A DNA stretch of 64,000 nt from Acidisphaera sp. L21 (GCF_009765685.1 NZ_LMUY01000007.1:1-64000), one strand, 5' to 3'; shown: positions 51,910 through 60,670, numbered from the stretch's first letter. A program made the numbers and translations. Notes: generated by a model not told the origin, from the sequence alone.

Positions 51910-52054
51910 GTCTCGCTCCAAGTTCATCGTCCAATGCGGCGTATAGCGGTTACTGCGACGCATTCTCACGTAATAGAGGGTCGCGGCGGCGTCAATTGGC
52001 TCTCTGTGCCTCAAAGGTCACAGTGACACTTCGGCACATCACAGTCGAAACGGC

Positions 52055-53362
52055 TTATGCCCGGTGCCGAAGCGCCCGCATGACGGGGACTGCCAGCTGA
52101 TAAAGATCGTAGGTGACCGCATCCAAGACGTCGTCCCAAACGCCGGCGCGGGATTGGCGGTAGATGCGCAGGGTGGGATACCATGGGCTGTCCCGGCGGC
52201 CCGCCAGCCATCGCCAGCAACTGTCCAGCCGGTCCAACAGCCATATTGGTTTGCCCAGGGACGCGGCTAAATGCGCGACGGCGGAGTCGACGGCGATCAC
52301 CAGATCCAGATTGGCGACCAGCGCCGCGGTGTCGGCAAAATCGCCCACCAGGTGCATCCAGTCGATCACGTTCATCTCCGCCGGGGCGGACGCGCCGCCC
52401 TTTTGCAGGCTGATGAACTGCACGTCTTCGATATCCGCCAACCGCGCCAGCAGGGCCGGGGCGACGGACCGGCGGCGATCGGCGGCCAGGCGGGCATTGC
52501 CGGACCAAGCCACGCCAACGCGCAGCTTCGGGCCGGCGATCGAGTGCAGCCGCGCCGCCCAGGTCGCGGCCACGCCGTCATCCGCCCATAGATACGGCAC
52601 CGGGCTGGGGATCGTGTCGAGCGTCAGACCAAGGGCAAGCGGCAGGCTCATCATCGGGCAGATCAGGTCGAAATGCGGCAGGGGGTCTTCGGGGCCTGCG
52701 ACGGTCACCCCCTCTAGCCCCTGCAGCAGTCGCACCAGCGGTTGCGGGACCACCAGGGATACCGCCAGCCCACGCGCCGCCGCCGCCGTGCCGAGCCGAC
52801 AGAATTGCAGCGTGTCGCCCAGCCCCTGTTCGGCATGGATCAGTAGCCGCCGGCCCGGCATGTCTTCGCCCCGCCAACGCGGGCGGCCGAACCGCAGCCC
52901 CGGGTCGCCGACGGCGGGGATGCGCCAGCGCCACTCATACTCGGCCCATCCGGCCGGGTAATCGCCCTCCGCAAGCATGGCCATGCCGAGGTTGCCATGG
53001 GCCTGGGCGTAGTCCGGCCGGATCTCCACCGCGGTTTCGAAGCAGCGTCGCGCCTCGTCCGGCAGGCCGGAATCACGGAGCGCGGTGCCCAGGTTGTTGT
53101 GCGCCTCGGCAAAGTCCGGATGCAGATGGATGGCGCGGCAGAAGGCGGCGGTGGCGTCGTCCAGCCGGTCCAACCCCCACAGGGCGACGCCGAGGTTATT
53201 CGCGATTTCCGCGTTGCCGGGTGCCATGGATAAGGCGCGGCTGTAGCTGGCGGCCGCCGCATCCAGTTGCCCGGTGGCGTTTTGCTGGGCGGCAATGGCC
53301 AGCAGGTCTTGCAGCGCCGGGTTCAACCCGAGTGTCACGACCGGCTTTACCCCCTTTGCCAC
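52055..53362 (-). CDS. TPR protein with GT9-like C-terminal domain
   Basis: The 435-residue protein has about four TPRs at residues 15-150 (EIANNLGVALWGLDRLDDAT, AEAHNNLGTALRDSGLPDEA) and a C-terminal domain starting WAEYEWRWR. That domain contains IHAEQGLGDTLQFCRLGT, LRVGVAWSGNARLAADRRRS, and IAVDSAVAHLAASLGKPIWL, homologous to the paralogue at 33846-35474. It probably transfers a sugar in cell-surface assembly (inference). Start GTG 53362. It is downstream of the fatty acid hydroxylase on the same strand (60 bp apart) and not obviously part of a glycan cluster. Confidence 0.85.
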   Translation of the reverse strand: MAKGVKPVVTLGLNPALQDLLAIAAQQNATGQLDAAAASYSRALSMAPGNAEIANNLGVALWGLDRLDDATAAFCRAIHLHPDFAEAHNNLGTALRDSGLPDEARRCFETAVEIRPDYAQAHGNLGMAMLAEGDYPAGWAEYEWRWRIPAVGDPGLRFGRPRWRGEDMPGRRLLIHAEQGLGDTLQFCRLGTAAAARGLAVSLVVPQPLVRLLQGLEGVTVAGPEDPLPHFDLICPMMSLPLALGLTLDTIPSPVPYLWADDGVAATWAARLHSIAGPKLRVGVAWSGNARLAADRRRSVAPALLARLADIEDVQFISLQKGGASAPAEMNVIDWMHLVGDFADTAALVANLDLVIAVDSAVAHLAASLGKPIWLLDRLDSCWRWLAGRRDSPWYPTLRIYRQSRAGVWDDVLDAVTYDLYQLAVPVMRALRHRA

Positions 53363-53421
53363 GACCCGGCGGTGTTGCAGCCGGCCGCGCCTCGCTTAGC
53401 AGAGCGGCAGTGGGGGCGCTA

Positions 53422-54372
53422 TCAGTCCCCGGTGTCGTGGGCCGGGATGGCGGCGGGGGACGAGGCCTGCGCGCGAAACGGGTGCATCAACTGGCCGCCG
53501 AAATCGTAGGGCACATCCCGCTCGGTGACGCCGTAGTCGCTCGGCAATTCACCCTTGGGCATGTAGTACGTGCCGAAGATCACGTCGATGATGGGGAAGG
53601 TGCTGGCGAAATTACGCTCGCCGCCACGATCGACGCCGGTGTGGTGCCAACGGTGAAACACCGGGCTTGCCAGCACGGTGCGGAACGGGCCGAAATCCCA
53701 GTTGAGGTTGGCGTGCGTGAGGGTGGACATACCGATGGAGAACGGCACCAGCCACACCAGCACGCCCGGTGAAATGCCCAGCAGCAGCAGCAGGCTGTCC
53801 CCCATCAGGAAATGGAGCATGAAATCCACGGGGTGAACGCGGAACGAGCCAAGCCACTCCAGATGCTCGGACGAATGGTGCACGGCGTGAAACCGCCAAA
53901 GCCGTAAATCGTGCAGCCAGCGATGCGTGGCGTAGAGCCAGATTTCGGAGGCGACGAGATAGATCGCCACCTGCGCCGCGAACGGCAAGGCGGAAAGCGG
54001 GCCGCAGCCGTGCTCCAACAAGGCCCAGGCCGCATCCTGACTGGTGACGCCGTATAGAACCAGCATTCCGACCATGAGCAGCGCGATGCGGGCGTAGTAC
54101 ATCAGCCCAGGCATCACCACGAGGTAGCCGATGTCGGTCGCCAGATCCGGCTTGCGCCACCACGGGCGACCGGCGTTGCAGCTGGGTAGGACACTGAGGA
54201 CGGTGAATATGATAGCCACGACCGCCACGACCGGCAGCGAGGCCGCGAGACCGACGACGAACACGGCTGGAACTGATTGTATCGCAGCGAAGATTGCCAT
54301 GCGCCGGAGTGTGGGGCGGGGCGGTAAAGATCCGGTAACCGGCTGGTCGACAACGGTGCGGACCGACGCCAC
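53422..54372 (-). CDS. Sterol desaturase / fatty acid hydroxylase family protein
   Basis: The 316-residue membrane protein has several TM segments and the di-iron histidine boxes HRWLH, HAVHHS, HRWHH and a preceding ATHRWLHD context, as in the ERG3/FA-hydroxylase superfamily. It hydroxylates or desaturates a lipid in the inner membrane with O2. Start GTG 54372 is used; ATG 54300 gives a shorter version starting MAIFAAIQ. Bacterial members act on carotenoids, ornithine lipids or sphingolipids; the substrate is not predictable. Confidence 0.88.
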   Translation of the reverse strand: MASVRTVVDQPVTGSLPPRPTLRRMAIFAAIQSVPAVFVVGLAASLPVVAVVAIIFTVLSVLPSCNAGRPWWRKPDLATDIGYLVVMPGLMYYARIALLMVGMLVLYGVTSQDAAWALLEHGCGPLSALPFAAQVAIYLVASEIWLYATHRWLHDLRLWRFHAVHHSSEHLEWLGSFRVHPVDFMLHFLMGDSLLLLLGISPGVLVWLVPFSIGMSTLTHANLNWDFGPFRTVLASPVFHRWHHTGVDRGGERNFASTFPIIDVIFGTYYMPKGELPSDYGVTERDVPYDFGGQLMHPFRAQASSPAAIPAHDTGD

Positions 54373-54396
54373 CAGCCCCGCTATGTGGGCCGTCGA

Positions 54397-54885
54397 TTAT
54401 GACGTTGCGTACTGTAAGTCCGCCTCGCTGGCCTCGCTGCAGCTATATCGCGGGTTCTCGAAGCGCCCCTTCACGCAGGACATGGTGAATTCGTACAGCA
54501 TTTCCTCGACGGCCGAGACGCTCAGCCGGTCCAAGTCCAGCAACGGGAAATTGTAGCCTTCCGGCTCACAAACTGCATGATTGCTGGCCGAAGTCTGCAG
54601 GTGGAAAAAGTAGAGCACTTCACCAGGGGCACCGGACTTGTCGAGAACACACATGTCGACGTCGACCCACGCCGATAGTGCGGAGTATTCGCTGCGCCGC
54701 AGACTCAGCGTGAGGTTGGAGCTACGAAGCGTTTTATTGGCTTCGGTGATCAGGTCGGCCAAGACGTTGAAGCAGGTTTTCCAGAGTACCTCGACGCGAC
54801 GTTTGACCAGGACTGTTCGCCGAGCCTCAGTTTCCCGGATCTGCGAAATTCCAAGTTGAAGACGTGCCGTCCATTCATCGTTCAT
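54397..54885 (-). CDS. Hypothetical protein, low-GC codon use
   Basis: The 162-residue soluble protein has Cys at several positions (KTCFNVLADLI, DMCVLDKSG, MSCVKGRF) and shows no known domain. Sequence character is protein-like (mixed helices, e.g. SAVEEMLYEF), so I accept it as real. Its GC content and codon use differ from flanking genes, and it starts the low-GC patch ending at tRNA-Leu. No promoter or strong Shine-Dalgarno was seen upstream of its ATG at 54885. It precedes the fatty acid hydroxylase by 24 bp on the same strand. Confidence 0.6.
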   Translation of the reverse strand: MNDEWTARLQLGISQIRETEARRTVLVKRRVEVLWKTCFNVLADLITEANKTLRSSNLTLSLRRSEYSALSAWVDVDMCVLDKSGAPGEVLYFFHLQTSASNHAVCEPEGYNFPLLDLDRLSVSAVEEMLYEFTMSCVKGRFENPRYSCSEASEADLQYATS

Positions 54886-54963
54886 GACGTTAGCAATCCT
54901 GGTCCGTTCGGATTAGGCGAGCTGCGCGGCGATTAGTACGCAAAACTATAACGACTTCGTTAA

Positions 54964-55084
54964 GCGCCCTGGTTCGGTAAGTCCCCTGGTTCGTCAAGTC
55001 CCCTGGCGGCACAGCGCTGACGCGGTCGGGGCTGGACCCAGCCTAGGGATGTACCCAGCCAGGAGATGGACCCAGCCGGGGCGG
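54964..55084. repeat. Two opposed arrays of imperfect 17-bp tandem repeats
   Basis: Array A (54964-55014) holds three 17-bp units built on CCCTGGTTCGGTAAGTC-like sequence, the third diverging after CCCTGG. Array B (55034-55084) holds three 17-bp units such as GTACCCAGCCAGGAGAT and GGACCCAGCCTAGGGAT. The reverse complement of a B unit matches an A unit at about 12 of 17 positions, so the two arrays are inverted copies separated by about 19 bp. Together they could form a large imperfect hairpin or cruciform. No gene is in the interval, and the 54886-55212 stretch otherwise shows nothing I can identify. Confidence 0.6.
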
Positions 55085-55212
55085 CGAACGCGTTCAGGTC
55101 GTAGACGCCCGATTCCGCGATCGACACGAACTACGCCATGCCAAGGCGCCGGCGGGCACTTACCTCCAGTTTGCAATAGCCTATCGGCGTTCCGCAAGCC
55201 TGCGACGCAACC

Positions 55213-55563
55213 CTACCGCCACGATTCATTCGCCCGGGCGTATGGGTGAACCGCGGTGCTGAGTGCGAAAGCTCCGGCGGGATACGGATGGGGGCGCCTT
55301 CCGCTGCTGACGCCACGGACCGGAAAATTCGGGAGTGGCGGCATGTCGACCGGCGCGGCGGTGCTGGTTTGAACGGTGCGATTGGCAGCTTCGACGTTCG
55401 TCAACGCGGCCATCGTCAGCATCGAGCCAAGGCCCAAACCCAGTCCCGCCGTTGCCAATGCAACGCTCACCACGGTTCGCAGTCGCACTCCGCGGCGATT
55501 TCGGATTGCACCGGACGGAAGAGTATTTGACAGGATCTCGGCGTGAAGCTGCTGGTATGGCAT
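55213..55563 (-). CDS. Putative small membrane-anchored protein
   Basis: A 116-residue open frame with a basic N-terminus (NRRGVRLR), one hydrophobic segment (TVVSVALATAGLGLGLGSML) and a Pro/Ser/Ala-rich remainder (APVDMPPLPNFPVRG). The design resembles a signal-anchor protein with an extracytoplasmic tail. No Shine-Dalgarno is visible before the ATG and no homologue is recognised. Moderately biased codon use makes it possible but uncertain; it may be a chance frame. Confidence 0.4.
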   Translation of the reverse strand: MPYQQLHAEILSNTLPSGAIRNRRGVRLRTVVSVALATAGLGLGLGSMLTMAALTNVEAANRTVQTSTAAPVDMPPLPNFPVRGVSSGRRPHPYPAGAFALSTAVHPYARANESWR

Positions 55564-56069
55564 TGGACCGATCCCATGACCGAGGGCGTGGTCGGATGTT
55601 TACGTTACGTTAATTATTTTGATTCGACCGGCAATGTCTCGTTAAAAATGCAGTTGTGGGCAAAAAATCTCGTTGACCACTTTCGGGGCGCGTATTGGCA
55701 GCCATCCTGCCGGCTTCCAGCACGCAGCACGTCACTTATATACCGGTGCAAAATCCAGAATTCCGCCGAAAATAGACGACCACCGGCAGGTTATATTTTC
55801 TGCTTCCAAGTATAGATTGCGTATTTTTCAATATGCAGCTTTGCAGGGCGGAGATTTGCCGCCGCGAATTTGACCTCTGTTCTTATTCTCGTGTCGATTG
55901 TCGTTTCGTGTTTGAACTGAATAGCGCTCGCCGCAAGACTCAGATCATTCCGAAATCGTAGTGTATACTGGGATGGAGAACCTATCCGGCGGGCAAGGGT
56001 ATGGTGCCATCACCGTGGGATGTGACCGAGGCAGCGACCCGAGGGACGTTGAGTGGCGGTGACTGTGGC
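55564..56069. other. AT-richer non-coding interval
   Basis: About 500 bp with many short A/T runs (for example around 55600-55690 and 55795-55840) and no convincing gene. Open frames here have no coding bias. No tRNA, terminator or known riboswitch was recognised. It may carry promoters for the flanking small genes or be remnant DNA. Confidence 0.5.
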
Positions 56070-56279
56070 TTAGTTTGGCAGCGATCCGTCGCCGATCGCC
56101 ATCCGGATGTCCATGAGCCCTTCGCCGACCTCGACCACGCTTTGCACCAGCATCTCATATTTTCGCCGCCACCTGGCGGCGTCCGCCAATGCCTCGGACA
56201 GTTCAGCCCGCAAGGTGTCCTGATCGTTGGCGGCGTCTGGGTCGGCCGTCGCGGCAGCCGGGATGAAGGTTATGGCCAT
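56070..56279 (-). CDS. Small acidic helical protein, unknown
   Basis: A 69-residue product, alpha-helical in character (TLRAELSEALADAARWRRKY, EMLVQSVVEVGEGLM) with no signal peptide and no Cys. Codon usage is GC-rich and protein-like. No clear Shine-Dalgarno precedes ATG 56279. It lies in the gap between the low-GC patch and tRNA-Leu. It could be a small regulatory or phage-type protein; no function can be assigned. Confidence 0.45.
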   Translation of the reverse strand: MAITFIPAAATADPDAANDQDTLRAELSEALADAARWRRKYEMLVQSVVEVGEGLMDIRMAIGDGSLPN

Positions 56280-56395
56280 TCGGAGGCGGCGCTAGCGAAT
56301 CTCATGCGTAAATTGTAGCGGAGTAGCAACCGACCCGTCGACCCCAGGGTTCTCCGACGTAGGCCTGTCTTCGTTGAAGTCTACAGCGTTCTCGA

Positions 56396-56481
56396 TGGTG
56401 CCCGCCGCCGGACTCGAACCGGCACGCCTTTTACAGCCGCGGATTTTAAGTCCGCCGCGTCTACCATTCCGCCAGGCGGGC
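56396..56481 (-). tRNA. tRNA-Leu (anticodon UAA)
   Basis: The gene runs from 56481 to 56396 on the minus strand. Acceptor stem GCCCGCC pairs with GGCGGGC, the anticodon stem GCGGA/TCCGC encloses loop CTTAAAA (anticodon TAA), a long variable arm is present as in class II leucine tRNAs, and the T arm reads GGTTCGAGTCC. The 3' CCA is encoded. It reads UUA codons and by wobble UUG. Confidence 0.95.
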
Positions 56482-56494
56482 GCCCGCGCGGGTT

Positions 56495-57406
56495 TTAGCC
56501 CGCAGCGATCCGTTTGGCGATATCCAGCGAACGGCGGATCAACGTGTCGCTCGCCTCTGGGGTGCGGAAGGCGCTGTGGGCGGTCAGCGTCACATTCGCC
56601 AGTTCGGTGAAGGGGTGCTTGGCGGGCAGCGGTTCCTCGTCGAACACGTCCAGCGCGGCGTGGGCCAAGTGGCCGGCGCGCAGGGCGTCGATCAGCGCCG
56701 TCTCGTCCACGATGGCGCCGCGGGCGGTGTTGACCAGGATGGTGGAGGGTCGCAGCTGCGCCAGGCGGTCGGCGCCGAGGAAGCCGCGGGTCTCGTCGGC
56801 CAGCAGCAGGTGGATCGACAGCACGTCGCTTTCGGCCAGCAATTGGTCCAGGCCGACGAACTCCACGCCGGGCGCCTCCTTCTTGCTGCGGTTCCAGGCG
56901 ATGACGCGCATGCCGGCGCCGCCCATGATTCGGGCGACCTCCCCGGCGATGCCGCCGAAGCCCAGCAGGCCCAGCGTCTTCTTGTGCAGTTGCACGCCCT
57001 CGGTGCGCAGCCAGTTGCCTTGCCGCATCTCCCGGTCCATCGCGGCAACGCCGCGGGCGGCGGCCCAGATCAGCGCCACGGTGTGCTCGGCGACCGCGAC
57101 GTCACCGTAGCCTTTGATGATGTGGACGGTGATCCCCAACTCGGCCAGTTCGTCGGGGTTCATGTAGGACCGCGCGCCGGTGCCGAGGAAGATCACGTGC
57201 TTGATCGTCGGGCACTGCCGCATTGCCTCGGTCGGCAGGAAGGTGTGGTCGTCGATCAGGAAATCGTAGCCGTCCAGCAGGCTCGGCAAGGCCTCCGCCG
57301 GGACGATGTCGTGTTGGTTGACGGTGACCGGCGGATCTTCCGGCTGCACCATCCGGTCGAAGACGTCCGCCAGCTCGTCGCTTGCGTCCAGGAATAGGCC
57401 CTTCAT
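56495..57406 (-). CDS. D-2-hydroxyacid dehydrogenase family protein
   Basis: The 303-residue protein has the NAD-binding core LGLLGFGGIAGEVARIMGGAG (GxGxxG with a Phe-Gly variant), the catalytic region NTARGAIVDETALIDAL with Arg, DVFDEEPLP with Glu, and His in LTAHSAF. It is of the glyoxylate/hydroxypyruvate or phosphoglycerate dehydrogenase superfamily, reducing 2-oxoacids with NAD(P)H. Start ATG 57406 has GAGGAG six bases before it. Its stop is 13 bp upstream of the tRNA-Leu gene. Substrate not assigned. Confidence 0.9.
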   Translation of the reverse strand: MKGLFLDASDELADVFDRMVQPEDPPVTVNQHDIVPAEALPSLLDGYDFLIDDHTFLPTEAMRQCPTIKHVIFLGTGARSYMNPDELAELGITVHIIKGYGDVAVAEHTVALIWAAARGVAAMDREMRQGNWLRTEGVQLHKKTLGLLGFGGIAGEVARIMGGAGMRVIAWNRSKKEAPGVEFVGLDQLLAESDVLSIHLLLADETRGFLGADRLAQLRPSTILVNTARGAIVDETALIDALRAGHLAHAALDVFDEEPLPAKHPFTELANVTLTAHSAFRTPEASDTLIRRSLDIAKRIAAG

Positions 57407-57505
57407 GCAACACTCCTCGTGTGTCGTGCGATCCTGCGGGCTGGCATGGGGCCAAGGCAAGGGTCCGTCGTTGACGACGGGCCGGCGCACCCCCATCGTC
57501 TGGGC

Positions 57506-58306
57506 GTGCGTGACCAGGTGGATGTCTGTGCCCGGCTGGGCCTGTTGCTCGGGGTGCTGGCGCTGGCGCCCGCCGCCAAGCAGCCGCCGCTTGCCGCCGG
57601 CGCCCCGGTTTCCGCCGTTCCGAAGGGCAAGCCGCCGCCGTTGCAACCCGGTGAAGCGGTCATCCCGCCGCATCCCGACTCGACCGGCACCAGCTTCGTG
57701 GCGGCCGAGGGGCGGCTGCTGACGAATCGGCACGTGGTGGATGGCTGCCGCCGCATGGTGGCGCGTAATGCCAGGGGGACGGAGGAGACCGCCCGCGTGC
57801 TGGCCAGCGACCCGCAGCGGGACCTGGCGCTGCTGAGCGTAACGCCCGCCTTCGGACCGCCGCTGACCTTTCGCACCATGCCGGAAGTGAAGTTGGGCGA
57901 GACGGTCATTACCTTCGGCTTCCCGCTGGCGGGGCTGTTGTCGGCCGGGCCGACGCTGACGACGGGGGCGATCAGTGCGCTGAGCGGGCTGCGGGATAAC
58001 CAGACCAACTTCCAGATCAGCGCGCCGGTGCAGCCGGGGAATTCGGGCGGGCCGCTATTCGACGCGCAGGGCAACGTCATCGGTATCGTGGTGGCCAAGC
58101 TGAATGCCGCGCGGGTTGCCGAGATGACCGATGGGGACATCCCGCAGAACGTGAATTTCGCGGTGAAGGGTGGCCCGTTGATGGACTTCCTGTGGGAACA
58201 AGGGGTGACGCCGCGCACCGCAACCTCCGCCGGGCCGGATCGCGGCGCCCCGGCGGTCGGCGATATCGCCAACCCTTCGACTGCGTTTCTGCAATGCTTC
58301 CACTAG
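57506..58306 (+). CDS. Trypsin-like (HtrA/S1C-type) serine protease without PDZ domain
   Basis: The protein has about 266 residues. The catalytic triad reads TNRHVVDGC (His), SDPQRDLALLSV (Asp) and QPGNSGGPLFD (Ser), as in HtrA/DegP S1C proteases. A hydrophobic start (LGLLLGVLALAPAA) suggests export or membrane anchoring. No PDZ domain follows, so it is shorter than DegP; regulation must differ. The start is uncertain: GTG 57506 fits the signal, but the frame is open to 57419. It is divergent from the dehydrogenase by about 100 bp. Confidence 0.85.
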   Translation: MRDQVDVCARLGLLLGVLALAPAAKQPPLAAGAPVSAVPKGKPPPLQPGEAVIPPHPDSTGTSFVAAEGRLLTNRHVVDGCRRMVARNARGTEETARVLASDPQRDLALLSVTPAFGPPLTFRTMPEVKLGETVITFGFPLAGLLSAGPTLTTGAISALSGLRDNQTNFQISAPVQPGNSGGPLFDAQGNVIGIVVAKLNAARVAEMTDGDIPQNVNFAVKGGPLMDFLWEQGVTPRTATSAGPDRGAPAVGDIANPSTAFLQCFH

Positions 58307-58343
58307 CCATGCCGCGTTTCGCCGCACAGCACGGCTAGACGGG

Positions 58344-60152
58344 ATGGCGCGCGCCTCCCTGGCTGCCGAATCGACGCGGCAGCGGCCAGTTGCGCCTGTG
58401 AAACGCCGGCGGCGGCTGCGCTGGCGGATCGCGCGCTGGCTGCTGATCCTGGGGATCTGGGCGGTGCTGGTGCTGGGCGTGGTGCTGGTCTGGTTCGCCC
58501 GCGACCTGCCCCGGCCCGATTCGGCATTGGACTCCGCCCGCCGCCCCGGGCTGACGCTGGAGGATCGCAGCGGCCACCCGTTCGCCACCTTCGGCGACGT
58601 GGTGGGCGATCCGCTGCGCCTGTCGGACCTGCCGCCCTGGTTGCCGCAGGCCGCCGTGGCGATCGAGGACCGGCGGTTCTGGAGCCACCCCGGCGTGGAT
58701 GTGCTGGGGGTTGCGCGGGCGGTGGTGGTGAACATCACCAGCGGGCATCTGCGCCAGGGCGGATCGACCCTGACGCAGCAAGTGGCCAAGAACCTGTTCC
58801 TGACCAACGCCCGCACCCTGCGGCGCAAGGTGCAGGAGCTGATGTTGACGGTTTGGCTGGAACACAGCTTCAGCAAGCGCGAGATCCTGGAAATCTGGCT
58901 GAATCGCGTCTATCTGGGCAGCGGCACGTGGGGCGTGGACGCGGCGGCGCGGATGTATTTCGGCGTGTCGGCGCGCAAGCTGAACCTGTGGCAGAGCGCG
59001 GTGCTGGCCGGCATTCCACGCGCGCCCTCCCGCCTGAACCCCCGGGCGGACCCGGCGGCGGCGGCGGCGCGTGGGCGGGAGGTGTTGGCCGCGATGGCGG
59101 AGACCGGCGCGATTACCGCGGCGCAGGCGCAGGCCGCGTCGGCACAGATCGTGTTCCCGCCGATCAACGGCACCGCGGCGCCCTGGTTCGCGGACTGGGC
59201 GTCGGACCAGGCGCAGGATCTGCTGCCGGAAAACGAGGACGCCACGGTTCGCACGACGCTGGAACCTCGCATCCAGGCTGCGGCGGAAACCCGGCTGACG
59301 GCGATGCTGAACGGCCCCGGGGTCGCTGCCAATGCCGGGCAAGGTGCCGTGGTGGTGCTGGACGCCGGCACCGGAGAGGTGCGCGCCATGGTGGGCGGCC
59401 GCGACTTCCGCACCAGCCCGTTCAACCGTGCCGTGTTGGCCCGGCGGCAACCTGGCTCGTCCTTCAAGATTTTCGTCTGGCTGGCCGCGCTGGAAAAGGG
59501 GCTGACGCCGGAAGACACGGTTTCGGACGCGCCGCTGCGCATCGGCAGCTACAGTCCCTCCAACTTCGAGCCTGGGTATCGTGGGGACGTGACGCTGGAG
59601 GAGGCGCTGGCCCAGTCGCTGAACACCGTGTCGGTCCGGCTATTGCTGCAGGCGGGTGGGCCGCGCGTGGTGGCGGCGGTGGCGGAGCGGCTGGGGATCA
59701 CGGACAAACTGCCGGACAATGCGACGCTGGCGCTCGGCTCGGGCGAGGTGGGCGTGCTGGAGATGGCGGCAGCCTACGCCACGCTGTTCAACGGAGGCTA
59801 CGCCGTTACGCCGACGGCGCTGCAATCGGCCATTTCGGCCGGGCGGCCCTACGCGCTGCCGCACCCGGCGCAAACGCGGGTGGTGGGGTTGGAGCAGGCG
59901 GGGATGATGGTGCGCATGCTGGCCGCGGTGGTGAACCGGGGCAGCGGCCGGGCAGCGGCGATCCCGGGGCGGGTGATCGCCGGCAAGACCGGCACGACGC
60001 AGGATTACCGGGACGCTTGGTTCATCGGCGCGTCCGGGCCGAACGTGATCGCGGTCTGGCTGGGCAATGACGATAATCGGCCGATGAAGGGCGTCACCGG
60101 CGGCAGTCTGCCGGCCAAATTATTTCACGACATCGCCATGGATATTCGGTGA
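58344..60152 (+). CDS. Class A penicillin-binding protein (PBP1A-type transglycosylase/transpeptidase)
   Basis: The 602-residue bifunctional enzyme has an N-terminal TM segment (WLLILGIWAVLVLGVVLVWF), glycosyltransferase motifs EDRRFWSHPG (108-117, catalytic Glu), GGSTLTQQVAKNLF (139 onward) and KREILEIWLN, then the transpeptidase domain with PGSSFK (~371-376, nucleophile Ser), SLNT and KTGTTQDYRDAW (~548). It polymerises and cross-links peptidoglycan in the periplasm. It is short for PBP1A (about 750-850). Its end overlaps the zinc-ribbon gene antisense by 33 bp. Confidence 0.93.
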   Translation: MARASLAAESTRQRPVAPVKRRRRLRWRIARWLLILGIWAVLVLGVVLVWFARDLPRPDSALDSARRPGLTLEDRSGHPFATFGDVVGDPLRLSDLPPWLPQAAVAIEDRRFWSHPGVDVLGVARAVVVNITSGHLRQGGSTLTQQVAKNLFLTNARTLRRKVQELMLTVWLEHSFSKREILEIWLNRVYLGSGTWGVDAAARMYFGVSARKLNLWQSAVLAGIPRAPSRLNPRADPAAAAARGREVLAAMAETGAITAAQAQAASAQIVFPPINGTAAPWFADWASDQAQDLLPENEDATVRTTLEPRIQAAAETRLTAMLNGPGVAANAGQGAVVVLDAGTGEVRAMVGGRDFRTSPFNRAVLARRQPGSSFKIFVWLAALEKGLTPEDTVSDAPLRIGSYSPSNFEPGYRGDVTLEEALAQSLNTVSVRLLLQAGGPRVVAAVAERLGITDKLPDNATLALGSGEVGVLEMAAAYATLFNGGYAVTPTALQSAISAGRPYALPHPAQTRVVGLEQAGMMVRMLAAVVNRGSGRAAAIPGRVIAGKTGTTQDYRDAWFIGASGPNVIAVWLGNDDNRPMKGVTGGSLPAKLFHDIAMDIR

Positions 60153-60542
60153 AGAAGGGGGCGGTGAAGCGGGAGAATCTGGTGCCAGATGCAACGCGGC
60201 GTAGACCCGCTCGCTCGGCGGCCATTTTTGCATGATCGGGCCGCGCAGCAATACGGCGCCTACCAATGCCACGGCGACCACCAGGAAGCTGCCTGCCCAG
60301 GCCGCGGGTAGCGCCCATTGCCGCTTTGGCGTCTCCATCGGCGGTGGCGCCATTGGAACGAAGGCGGCCATCGGCTCCGGCTGCGGCTCGGGTTCCGGTT
60401 CCGAGGGCGGCGGTTCTTCCGGTGGCGCATCTTCGACGGGGGCCCATTTGGTCCCGCACTTCGCGCATTTCACCTTGCGACCGGCGGCGATCTCACCGGG
60501 GACGTTATATTCGGCGGCACAGGTGGGGCAGGTGATTCGCAC
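60120..60542 (-). CDS. MJ0042-type zinc-ribbon protein with TM segment
   Basis: The 140-residue protein starts MRITCPTCAAEYNVPGEI, then KVKCAKCGTKWAPV, giving the MJ0042 zinc-ribbon CxxC...CxxC. A Pro/Glu-rich linker, one TM segment (WAGSFLVVAVALVGAVLLR) and a short tail follow. Such proteins sit next to ftsE in many Alphaproteobacteria and are thought to be envelope/division-associated with no known biochemistry. Start GTG 60542. It is divergent from ftsE (about 128 bp). Confidence 0.88.
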   Translation of the reverse strand: MRITCPTCAAEYNVPGEIAAGRKVKCAKCGTKWAPVEDAPPEEPPPSEPEPEPQPEPMAAFVPMAPPPMETPKRQWALPAAWAGSFLVVAVALVGAVLLRGPIMQKWPPSERVYAALHLAPDSPASPPPSSPNIHGDVVK

Positions 60543-60670
60543 GGGACGATCCTGCGGAACGGCGCCCGGCTTGGCAACACGCCGTTGTTAATCTGTGCCC
60601 TCACGCTAGCATTCGTTCGGCTCCAGCGGGTTTTATTTTCGGCGCAGGCCGTTGAGTGGCACAACGCGCC

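Noticed and set aside
54964-55084. CRISPR array
   Set aside because: Units are contiguous 17-mers without spacers and there are no cas genes.
55999-56006. Possible att repeat of the tRNA-Leu 3' end (ATGGTGCC)
   Set aside because: Only eight bases match and no integrase is present; expected by chance.
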